Shown: piece after piece, positions 55,161 to 64,000 of the stretch
Position numbering within the stretch: position 1 is the first letter of the stretch
How the letters are laid out: each line of letters starts with the position of its first letter
Position numbers and translations under genes: made by a program
Source of the DNA: Microstegium vimineum
Lineage: Eukaryota > Streptophyta > Magnoliopsida > Poales > Poaceae
Assembly (NCBI GenBank): GCA_022036555.1
Contig: CM039135.1
Coordinates: forward strand, 38,032,625-38,096,624
Direction: 5' to 3'
Length of the DNA stretch: 64,000 bases
Notes under the pieces: generated by a model
The model's input: only the letters and a program-made list of their open reading frames with translations
What the model was told of the DNA's origin: nothing
Database searches by the model: none

Positions 55161-58100
55161 GGCCTCAAAGAAGTCCATTTGGGTACCAAAATCTTTGGTA
55201 GCTAACATTGGAGGACCCAAGCAAGTTTGGGTACCTAAAAGAATTGATCTCTCTTATAGGTCAATTACAAAGCCGGAGGGAGGCATTGGGTGCTTGATAG
55301 TGGGTGCACTCAACACATGACTGGTGATGGAAGGATGTTCAACTCAATCAACCAAGATAATACACAAGGCTTTGATAGTATCACATTTGGTGACAATGGC
55401 AAAGGCAAGGTGAAAGGGCTTGGGAAGATTGCTATCTCCAATGATCTAAGCATTAGCAATGTGCTTCTAGTGGAAAGTCTTGAGTTCAATCTATTGTCGG
55501 TTGCCCAATTGTGTGATCTCGGTTTCAAGTGCATCTTTGGAGTGGAGGATGTGGAAATCATAAGTGTAGATGGTTCAAACATGATCTTCAAGGGTTTTCG
55601 GTATGAGAACCTCTACCTAGTGGATTTCAATGCTAGTGAGACCCAACTCTCTACATGTCTCATCTCAAGATCTAGCATGGGTTGGTTATGGCATAGAAGG
55701 CTTGGACATGTTGGCATGAAGCAATTGAACAAGCTAATCAAGCATGATCTAGTGAAGGGCTTGAAGGATGTCACATTTGAGAAGGACAAGCTATGTAGTG
55801 CATGTCAAGACGGAAAGCAAGTTGGCAATACTCATCCAAAGAAGAGCATCATGAGTATAAGCAAAGCTTTTGAGTTATTGCACATGGATCTATTTGGACC
55901 AACAACATACATGAGCATTGGTGGCAATAAGTATGGATTTGTGATAGTGGATGACTTCACAAGATACACATGGGTATTCTTCTTGAGTGACAAGAGTGAC
56001 ACATTTGATATCTTCAAGTCATTTGTCAAGAGGTGCCAAAATGAGTTTGAAACAACTATCAAAAGAGTTAGAAGTGACAATGGGAGTGAGTTCAAGAACA
56101 CAAGAGTTGAAGAACTTTGTGATGACTTTGGAATCAATCATCAATTCTCTCCAAAGTACACTCCTCAATCCAATGGGATAGTTGAAAGGAAGAATAGAAC
56201 TTTGATTGACATGGCAAGATCAATGCTAAGTGAATACAATGTTAGTGATTCTTTTTGGGCCGAAGCTATCAATACGGCTTGCTACTCTAGCAACCATCTC
56301 TATTGTCATGGAATGATTGAGAAGACTCCCTATGATCTATTGAATGGAAGAAAGCCAAACATTGCCTACTTTAGGGTGTTTGGATGCAAGTGCTATATCT
56401 TGAAGAAGGGAACTAGGTTGAGAAAATTTGAGAAGAAATGTGATGAAGGATTTCTCTTGGGTTACTCAACAACTAGCAAGGCTTATAGAGTATGGAACTT
56501 GACTAGTGGCATTCTTGAGGAAGTACATGATGTTGAATTTGATGAAACTCAAGGCTCTCAAGATGAAGAAGAAAACTTGGATGATGTGAGAGGTGACAAG
56601 TTGGTCAATGCTATGAAATATATGGATATTGGTGACATTAGACCAAGACAAGTCCAAGATGAAGATGAAGATCAAGTAACCATTCCAAGTGATCAAGCTA
56701 GTGGTTCTCCAACTCAAGATCAAGAAAATGCAAGTGGAGATCAAGTTCAAGCTAGTTCATCATCTCAACCAAATAACATCAACATACAAGTTCTCCAACC
56801 TACCAATATTGCAAGAGATCATCATTTAGATCAAGTGATTGGAGGCATTCAAAGTGGTGTTCAAACAAGATCAAGATTGGCTTCATTTTGTGAGCATTAT
56901 TCTTTTGTCTCATCACTTGAGCCAACCAAGATTGATGAAGCTTTGAAGGATGTTGATTGGATCAATGCTATGCATGAAGAGCTCAACAACTTCACAAGAA
57001 ATCAAGTTTGGGAATTGGTAGAAAGACCAAAGAAGCACAATGTCATTGGAACCAAATGGGTTTTCAAGAACAAGCAAGATCAAGATGGAATAGTGGTGAG
57101 GAACAAAGCAAGACTAGTAGCTCAAGGTTACTCACAAGTTGAAGGTCTTGACTTTGGGGAAACATATACTCCGGTGGCAAGATTAGAGGCAATAAGAATC
57201 CTATTGGCCTATGCTTGTGCACACAATATCAAGCTATACCAAATGGATGTCAAGAGTGCATTCCTAAATGGGTATATCAATTAGGAGGTGTATGTTGAGC
57301 GACCACCCGGTTTTGAAGATGCTAAGAAGCCCGACCATGTATTCAAGCTCAAGAAGGCTCTCTATGGATTGAAGCAAGCACCAAGAGCATGGTATGAGAG
57401 ATTGAGAAGCTTTCTCCTCTCTAAGGGATTCAAGATGGGATTGGTTGATACTACCCTATTCACCAAGAAGATTGGAAATGACTTGTTCATCTTGCAAATC
57501 TATGTGGATGACATTATCTTTGGATCTTCAAATCAAGATTTTTGTGAAGAGTTTGGGGAAATGATGGCTAATGAATTTGAAATGTCAATGATCGGTGAAC
57601 TTAGCTACTTCCTTGGACTTCAAATCAAGAAATTGAAGAATGGTACATTTGTAAGTCAAGGAAAGTACATCAAGGATATGATGAAGAAGTTTGGGCTAGA
57701 AGAAGCTAAAGGCATTAGTACTCCCATGGGGACTAATGGACATTTGGATAGTGATTCAAGTGGCATGATGATAGATCAAACACTCTATCGGTCTATGATT
57801 GGAAGCTTACTATATGTGACCGCTTCAAGACCGGATGTCATGTTTTAGTGTATGCATGTGTGCAAGGTTTCAAGCATCTCCTAGAGAGAGAGTCATTTGA
57901 AAGCCACAAAGAGAATATTGAGATATCTCAAACATACACAAGAGGTTGGATTATGGTTTCCAAAGGGGTCAAGGCTTGAATTGATTGCATATTCTGACTC
58001 TGACTATGCGGGTTGCAAAGTGGATAGAAAGAGCACTAGTGGTATATGTCAAATGTTGGGAAGGTCACTAGTCTCATGGTCATCCAAGAAGCAAAATAGT

Positions 58101-58457
58101 GTGGCACTCTCTACAGCCGAAGCCAAATACATTTGTGCGGGGAGTTGTTGTGCACAACTATTATGGATGAAAGCCACTTTGGAAGACTATGGAATTCAAT
58201 TCAAGAAAGTTCCATTGCTTTGTGATAATGAAAGTGCGGTGAAGCTCACCAACAACCCCATCCAACACTTAAGAACAAGGCATATAGATCTGAGACATCA
58301 CTTCATAAGAGATCATCAACAAAACGGTGACATCTTCATTGACAATGTGGGCACCGATGATCAATTAGCCGACATATTCACCAAGCCACTTGATGAAAAG
58401 AGGTTTTGCAAGTTGAGGAATGAGTTGAACATCTTAGATTTCTCCAACATGAGTTGA
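55161..58457 (+). pseudogene. pol: pol of element G: protease, integrase, RT, RNase H
   Basis: The polyprotein begins after the WVPK linker. A frameshift near 55265 precedes the protease LDSGCTQHMTGD. Integrase has the HHCC region (HRRLGHVGM, CSACQDGKQ), HMDLFGP (Asp, about 55883), RSDNGSEF (Asp, about 56074) and NGIVERKNR (Glu, about 56184). RT starts near 56930; YQMDVKSAFLNG is at about 57238. A TAG at 57282 interrupts it, and the active site IYVDDIIFG is present at about 57505. An inserted base near 57845 and a small indel near 57890 shift the frame before RNase H (YSDSDYAGC, STAEAKY, LLCDNES, DIFTKPLDE). The TGA is at 58455. All catalytic residues are present. Confidence 0.9.
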
Positions 58458-59649
58458 TGCACCCCACCTATGACATGCATCTACTCCAACATAGCAAGGT
58501 ACAATTAATTGACATATGCATTCATCTTTTGCTAGTCTTGTGTAGAAGCCTATAGACATCACTCATGATATGCTCATTCATGAAAATTAAATGTTTTCTA
58601 TGGACATATGACATCACTATAGTTTCTATGAGTTGATTGATCTAGTGGTGGAATATGACATGTTGATAAGCTTGCAACCTCACATGTTTAGTCTAGAATG
58701 CTTATTCTTGTACTTAACCAACATGGCTAAGATAACCATTGCAAGATGTGTGAAGAAGCTTGTCCATAGTTTAAACCGTGTTAAGTATCTAGGACAAGTA
58801 ATCTAGGTTGAATATAATTTGATAATTCACCCCACTTCTTTCTATATTGACTTGATAAACAAATCTTCCTAAGTATCCTCAAGTGATACATGTTACTACA
58901 AGTGGCTTCCTTTGTGGTAATGTGTGACAAAGGGGGAGAAATTGTGTTAAAATGATAGTAGTAAGGGGAGAAAGTAGTAAGGGGGAGAATGTTTGAAGGG
59001 GGAGAAATGTTAAAATGAAAAACATGATAAGAGAAAAGAAACAAGTCGAATCTAGAAATAGGGGGAGAAACAAGATTTTGGAAAAATGAAAAATTAAAAT
59101 TTGAGCACACAAGTAGGGGGAGCAAGCCTATGAACAATTTGTTTCATTTGAATGTGCATTCACTCATATGCTTGCTTGCATTGAAGTTATAGTACTTTTT
59201 AAGTGGTTCTTTCTTGTGTGGTGCATGACTAGTTGTAATCTTGATTGATGATTTGATCACTAGCATGCATAGGAAGTTAGCTAGATATCCTCTTGTGTTT
59301 AAATTGGGTATTCCATGTGGTATCGAGCTAACCATGTTGCTAAGGGTGAAATGAAAGGCGCACTTCGATTGGTATCACGCTTCAAAGGTCTATTCTTAAA
59401 ACCTTAGCATCATGTCATAGTTTGTTAGTTGTTCACCCCTCCAAGAGTTCTATCTAAGCATGTGTGCAAAGCTTGATTCTTACTCTTAGTAGTGCACACA
59501 TGTAGGGGGAGTTAACACTATCAAACCAACTTAGAAATGATGGACCACCTTCTTTATTCCTTGATATTGTCTTCAAGTGGTATCAATCATTTCAGGTTGA
59601 AATCAAAATCATAATACATATCATTTTATATGGGTTGTCATCGATTACC
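58458..59649 (+). other. 3' noncoding region of G with PPT-like runs
   Basis: No env-like ORF is present. GGGGGAGA-type purine runs occur at about 58931, 58954, 58981, 58999, 59060, 59115 and 59504. Otherwise the region is AT-rich and noncoding. Confidence 0.7.
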
Positions 59650-59663
59650 AAAAAGGGGAGATT
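59650..59663 (+). promoter_or_regulatory. Polypurine tract of element G
   Basis: AAAAAGGGGAGAT lies directly before TGAAAG of the 3' LTR. Confidence 0.85.
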
Positions 59664-61527
59664 GAAAGATCTCTATTGTTTTGGGTAATTGATGAAACCT
59701 AAGTACTAACCTAGCTCTAAGTGGATGAGTAGGTTAAGTACACAAGGTGATGAGAAAAGGTGACAAGTCATGGAGCAAAGGAGGCTAAGGAGACAGCTAG
59801 CAAAGGTTCCACACTTGGAGAAGAAGAGAAGAGGAGTCCCTAAAGCTTTTCAAGGCAAAGGTATAATAGGGCTTTTCTATTTTGGTGATCAAGACACCTA
59901 GTGGGTGTGATCACATGTAGGATAGGCAACCGTACTATGAAGAGGGGAAAATAGTTAGTGGTTACACCTATCAAGTGCCATTAAGAGTTCATTACTTTCA
60001 TTGCATCTAATCCTAATGAGCAACCCTTGTAAAACTTGATAAAATATGCCACACACATGCACAAGTCAGTGAAACACTTGTGGTGGCACATGAGGAGCAA
60101 GGGAAGCAAAGAGAAGTGAGAACCGCACAAGACAGAGCGTCGGACCAGTTGAGCTTAGGAGTGTCGGACCAAGGCGAGTGGTCTGGTGACTGCTCCTAGC
60201 ACTGTCCTGGCAACAGAGGAAGCGTCGGACCAGGGCTCAGATGAGGCACTGGACCATAGACGAGTGGTCCGGTGGCTCGACTCAGACTCAGCAGAAGACC
60301 GAGACAAGCGTCGGACTAGTCTACATGGGCCGACGGACTAGTCCGATGATGAGGTCCGGAGCTCGGGTGCTCCCTGCATGATTTGTCCAAGACTCGGAGG
60401 AGGCTCCGGACCACTCGGTATGGTCCGGTGGACTAGTCCGGAGGTGAGGTCCGGAGCTCGGGTGCTTACCGGACTCAGGTTTCGGCTGAAGCAAACACAT
60501 CGGACCAGGCATCGGACCAAGGCAAGTGGTCCGACGGTGACTAATCAGCGTGCCAACGGTCAAAGTTCAAAGCGTCGGACCACTCGCTATGGCCCGACGG
60601 TGGCGCCCAAAGTGGTCCGGTGGTTACGTTTCTGCAGCTTCAAAAGTGAAAAATGGCTAGTTTCTTTGTGGAGGCTATTTAAGGGTATGTGTCTGGTTCA
60701 AGGAACCTCTCTTGCACATTTGGCTATTGCATACTCTTGTGAGCAAACCACACACACTCCCACTCATCTTATAGTTGATTGTTCATCCATTTGAGTGAGA
60801 TTTGAGTATTCAAGTGCATTGCATGAGTGATTCATCTTAGTGGCACTTGGGAGTTGATACCGCTGCTAGTTTCTTATTACTCTTGGTGATTGCCATCACC
60901 TAGACGATTTGGAGCAAGCGGTGTGGATTCGAGAAGCTTGGTAATTGTGCTTCGTCGACCACAAGTGAAGATTGTGAGGGGTTCTTGTGCCTTCCCCGCG
61001 GGAGATCGCAAAGGTAACTCTAGTGGATTGCGCGTGTCGTTGAGTGCCCTCTCTTGTGTTGGTTGTGCGGCACCCGGTGACGGGTTTGGCATGTGATGCC
61101 AATCAGCTCGTGAACCTCCAAGTGAGTGAGTCGACACAACGAGGACGTAGCTAGTTGGCAAACTAGTGAACCTCAGGAGAAAAATCAAGTGTCAACTCTC
61201 TTGTCTCCCTTGTGATTGTTTGGTGATCTTGGAGCTCTATTGATTGGCTCATTACCTCGACACGGCTGTATAATCACCCAACCTATCTCTTTCATACTTG
61301 CAAGTAGCATATTAGGTTGTGCCTAGAGGGCTACTAGACTTGAGTAGGATTGAGTGATCCTTAGAGCTTTTAGGTTAGCATTTGCGGTTAGAAGGTTTCA
61401 CATCCCTTAGTTTGCTAGTGCAAGTCTAGCTTCGCCATACTGTAGTCTAACTTGTTGTTGAGAATTGTTTTAGATTTCAGATTAGGCTATTCACCCCCCC
61501 CCTCTAGCCTTGGATTAGGACCTTACA
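59664..61527 (+). repeat. 3' LTR of element G
   Basis: 1,864 bp, collinear with 41607-43454 and with the same ends. Small indels account for the 16-bp difference. Confidence 0.95.
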
Positions 61528-61532
61528 CCTTT

Positions 61533-62389
61533 CTATCCAGAACCTGTTCTATTTCTTGCAAATGTACGTCGGACAGTCCGAGAGTTCATGTCGGACAGTC
61601 CGAGACTGTCAATTTTGTACAGACACTTTGCTATTTTGTTTGGTATGAATTTCCAATAAATTCCAAACTGTTTCAGCTGCTTCTCAAACTGACCAAATAT
61701 GTTCTCAAGACTGTTTTTCAATGAATTCCAATTCAGACACCTCAACTTCATCATATTTTGGATTTGTGGTGGCATTGCTCATGAACAAATCTCAAGAATG
61801 TTCATTTAAAACACATTTTAAGCAACACAAGAATATGAAACGAAAACTAATACAAGAGCTAGGTTTCTAGGGTCAAGCTAGGTGATATGCTATGTAAAGG
61901 AATAGCCAATTTTTCATACCACCGGTTGGAGTAAAGTGATGATCCAATATACAAGAATTTCATATGAGAATCAATTAGTATGATATATCCATGATAATAT
62001 TCTTGAATCACCAATTCTCCATGGCCTAGATACTTTCAATTTTGGCCAATACACCAAGCAATCAGAAAAATATGAATTTCATTGCTTTGCTTGAGATATA
62101 TCACTGTCATGACCTTCCAACAACAAGAATGCCCCAAATGCTTTAATTTCGGTTTAAACCTTCTTCAAGCTTCTTCACACGCTCTTGAGCGGTTATCTTG
62201 TCGAAGTTGAACTTGTGACATTGAGACCCATTTATACCAATAGAAATATGTTGGCTCGTGAAACATCACACCATAATAGCATTGGCTTGAGATATGAAGT
62301 ATGTTGGCTCAAACTTGGCTTTATGTTGATAAGAGATAAAGAATCACTTGGCCAAGCTTCCAATGCCACTTATGGTACCTACTAATCAT
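61533..62389 (-). other. Internal segment of D, pol missing
   Basis: D-family palindromes at about 61569 and 61592, then AT-rich noncoding DNA. In element order, protease to RNase H should lie between here and the gag-pol junction at 62390. No copia pol motif is visible on either strand. Confidence 0.6.
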
Positions 62390-62556
62390 TCAATTATTTG
62401 ATGGTACCCAAGCTATGTTGGGTCCTCTCATGTTAGTAACCTCATGCTTTGGCACCCAAATTGCCTTAGCATGCACAATAGAATGACTAGCACTAGCAAC
62501 ATTCCTAAGTGAATAATCATGAATTACACTTGACTTAGGATTTTCACCTTTGGGGC
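62390..62556 (-). pseudogene. gag-pol junction remnant of element D
   Basis: On the minus strand the frame reads AIWVPKHEVTNMRGPNIAWVPS, given here only as a landmark; the doubled WVP motif matches G at 55170-55240 (IWVPK and VWVPKR). In Sireviruses this lies between gag and the protease. The frame is cut on its upstream side by F at 62557 and ends at about 62390, short of the protease motif. Confidence 0.65.
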
Positions 62557-63712
62557 TGTTGACACCGTTTTTGGCGCGTGTCAATATAATCTAAGGATGA
62601 TGCCAATCGGCAAGAGGCTGGTTGCTGTTCCTCATCGACATCGGCATATTATCGGTCAGACTGCCGATAGGGGCGAGAATGTTGCTGATGAAGAGACTTG
62701 TTGCCGATGGAGGTGGGAAGACTTGATGAAGGCAAAGGTCAGCTTGCCGATGAGAAGCCAGTACCAATGGAAGCTGGAGGTTTCAGATGTTGCCGATGCC
62801 GATTGCCGATAAAGTTGATTGGTGAAGTCAAGTCACCTGGGCTGCAAAGTTGCTATTGCCGATTACCGATGGGGGGATGTACCGATTGCCGATGAGAAGA
62901 GGTTGCCGATTGCCGATCAAGGAGTACTGCCGATGCCGATGCCGATGCCGATGAGTATAGGTTGACTTAGCGTTTGATGTTAGCGGAAGATTACTGATGG
63001 CCAAAGAAGGAAGTCGCGGATTGGAGGAATCTGCCGATGGAAAGTTTCCATCGAAGGAAAGATGTAAGGAAACTGGTGATTTTATGCCAGTATTATTATA
63101 GTAGTTTGAGTTTGACTCTTGCATGAGTCATTTTATTCCCTTAATAATAGTAGAATCTGTTTAGGAAAGGATTGTTTCTGTTTGGGTCCGACTCCTGCGC
63201 GAGTCAATTATTTCCTTAAAGTTAGGAACGTTTGTTTAGGGAAGGTACGAGTCGTATCTATCTACAACTCCCTCTGCTGGAGTATAAATAGGTACCCAGG
63301 GTGTACGTGAAAAATATATCCAAGCATATCAACCAAATCAATTACTTTTTATTCTATTTACCTTTCCAGCAATTTATCCTTTACTGCATTAGCTGTAGTT
63401 TATCAACGAGTTCTTTCAAGCTTCGACGGGCTGCATCACCTTGATCTCCGTCAAAACCTTGCTAGTTCCGCGTGGGAGTACCTCTAGGCTTTGGCAATCC
63501 GGGCGCATCGCTGTTTGCCTCGTCTAGCTCTGCTCTAGTTATCCTTGATCAATCTGAGCCTTGACGTCCGGGCGCATCGCTGTCGTCTCGTTCAGTTTGT
63601 CATAGTTATCATCCTTGTCGATTGATTGGTCAAATCGACGGGCACGCCCTCGACATCGAGCTTTGAGTAATAGCCCGAGGTGTTCACAGATCTGACGCTT
63701 TTTGTGTCAACA
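62557..63712 (+). repeat. 5' LTR of element F
   Basis: 1,156 bp, TGTTGACA to TGTCAACA. The first half is dense in RCCGAT. TATAAATA lies at 63283-63290. A partial internal duplication lies near the 3' end, with GGGCGCATCGCTGT at about 63503 and 63564. Confidence 0.9.
62581..63040. repeat. RCCGAT-rich tract in the LTR of F
   Basis: By my count 20 copies of GCCGAT/ACCGAT (either strand) lie in 460 bp, including a short tandem (GCCGAT repeated, about 62928-62952). About 0.5 would be expected by chance at equal base composition. Confidence 0.8.
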
Positions 63713-63733
63713 CCTCTTTTGGCACACCCGGTG
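63713..63733 (+). promoter_or_regulatory. Primer-binding region of element F
   Basis: CCTCTTTTGGCACACCCGGT, identical to E. Confidence 0.7.
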
Positions 63734-63764
63734 GGACACGATTATACAAATCTACGCATTCGGC

Positions 63765-64000
63765 ATGGGTGATCACGCCGATGTCAACCAGAGGAATGTC
63801 ATTGAAGTTTCTGAAGCCAATCTGAGAGATGATCAGAAGCAGGCTATGAGCAGGCTATGGAGGAGTACAAGCGGTTATATCTCAAATCCTTCAGCCTAAG
63901 CAGAATCGGCGAAGCAGTCCAGAAGCAAGATCCGCCGTCACCGCGGCAGATCACTTTCGACGCCGATCCTGGTAAAATACAAGACATGGTTAATTCTGCA
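63765..64000 (+). pseudogene. gag: gag start of element F, frameshifted, cut by the window edge
   Basis: The ATG at 63765 (MGDHADVNQRN) is homologous to the gag of E. A small duplication of GAGCAGGCTATG near 63838-63860 shifts the frame, and the first frame stops at about 63897. In the next frame the E-like motif QKQDPPSPRQITFDADPG continues to the window edge. Confidence 0.75.

Larger units (their letters stand above)
41607..61527 (+). mobile_element. Element G: Sirevirus-type copia, host of H
   Basis: The span is 19,921 bp including H (about 10.2 kb without it), with LTRs at 41607-43454 and 59664-61527 and the TSD CCTTT (41602-41606 and 61528-61532). It has a nearly open gag, full-length pol with few breaks, no env-like ORF, and repeated PPT-like runs before the 3' LTR. 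It is the least damaged copia element here. Confidence 0.95.
10357..62556 (-). mobile_element. Element D: minus-strand Sirevirus-type copia host of four insertions
   Basis: The 3' LTR (10357-12309) and polypurine tract (12310-12323) are followed by internal segments at 12310-12819, 25095-26608, 40807-41601 and 61533-62556. These join seamlessly once B, E and G, each with one TSD copy, are removed. Recognisable contents in element order are a gag-pol junction motif (62556-62390), noncoding DNA with palindromes, an env-like ORF (26589-25219) and the 3' end. Protease, integrase, RT and RNase H are absent. D is therefore a pol-less derivative. Its 5' half lies beyond F, outside the window. D itself inserted into the MITE-like fragment. 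Confidence 0.85.
62557..64000 (+). mobile_element. Element F: 5' end of a gypsy element related to E
   Basis: The 5' LTR (62557-63712), priming region and gag start are present; the rest lies beyond the window. LTR ends, the TATA region, the priming site and the gag N-terminus match E. The target duplication would be GGGGC (62552-62556) if the far end confirms it. Confidence 0.9.

Noticed and set aside
58458..59649. env-like ORF in G
   Set aside because: No open frame longer than noise and no core motif shared with B or D.
60321..60794. Open frames on both strands in the G LTR
   Set aside because: Both G LTRs contain matching frames made of GTCGGACC/GGTCCG repeats; LTR sequence, no protein signal.
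41607..61527. Endogenous pararetrovirus or other virus insertion
   Set aside because: All RT-bearing regions have LTRs, target duplications and integrase, as expected for LTR retrotransposons; no movement or coat protein seen.

Overview
This window looks like gene-poor, repeat-rich plant chromatin, most likely from a grass. The inference rests on Sirevirus-type Ty1/copia elements and Tat-like Ty3/gypsy elements stacked inside one another, and on gypsy elements that carry intron-containing genes in antisense. I see no intact ordinary host gene, no tRNA or rRNA gene and no CRISPR array. Eight LTR-element insertions, one gypsy 3' end at the left edge and a few small remnants account for nearly every base. 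Five insertions are bounded by perfect 5-bp target-site duplications (TSDs), so the order of events can be read directly.

Layout. 1-1798 is the 3' end of a Tat-like gypsy element (here called I). 1799-3097 and 10111-10356 are older host DNA, holding a broken GH28 polygalacturonase fragment and a MITE-like fragment. This DNA is split by element A (3098-10105, TSD CTAAG), a gag-protease-only relative of I. From 10357 almost to the right edge lies one minus-strand Sirevirus, D, broken by four insertions. These are Sirevirus B (12825-25089, TSD CACAT, itself containing LTR block C at 16216-18472), gypsy E (26614-40801, minus strand, TSD ATAAG, containing an LTR-like block J at about 31156-32992), Sirevirus G (41607-61527, TSD CCTTT) and gypsy F (62557 to the right edge). 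G is broken in turn by gypsy H (45459-55155, minus strand, TSD TGGAT). The deepest stack is MITE, then D, then G, then H.

The most interesting content is in the gypsy elements. Between pol and the 3' LTR, on the strand opposite to gag-pol, three elements carry three different gene modules. A has an F-box-like gene, H has a four-exon gene of the 'putative gypsy-type transposon' family (PF04195-like), and E has a five-exon plant-mobile-domain gene (PF10536-like). A, H and I share a TATA-containing promoter block at the start of this slot, while the coding cargo of A and H is unrelated. A (capsid and protease, no pol) and H (pol, no capsid) share LTRs and have complementary deletions.

A second theme is short noncoding signals. 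B carries family-specific palindromes repeated at 21-bp steps in its LTRs, and D has palindromes in pairs 21-25 bp apart. The A/H/I family has a decamer next to the 3' LTR that recurs many times upstream. E and F have an unusual density of the hexamer RCCGAT. All element coding regions carry stops or frameshifts, so none looks autonomous now. Family names come from motif recognition only; no database was searched.
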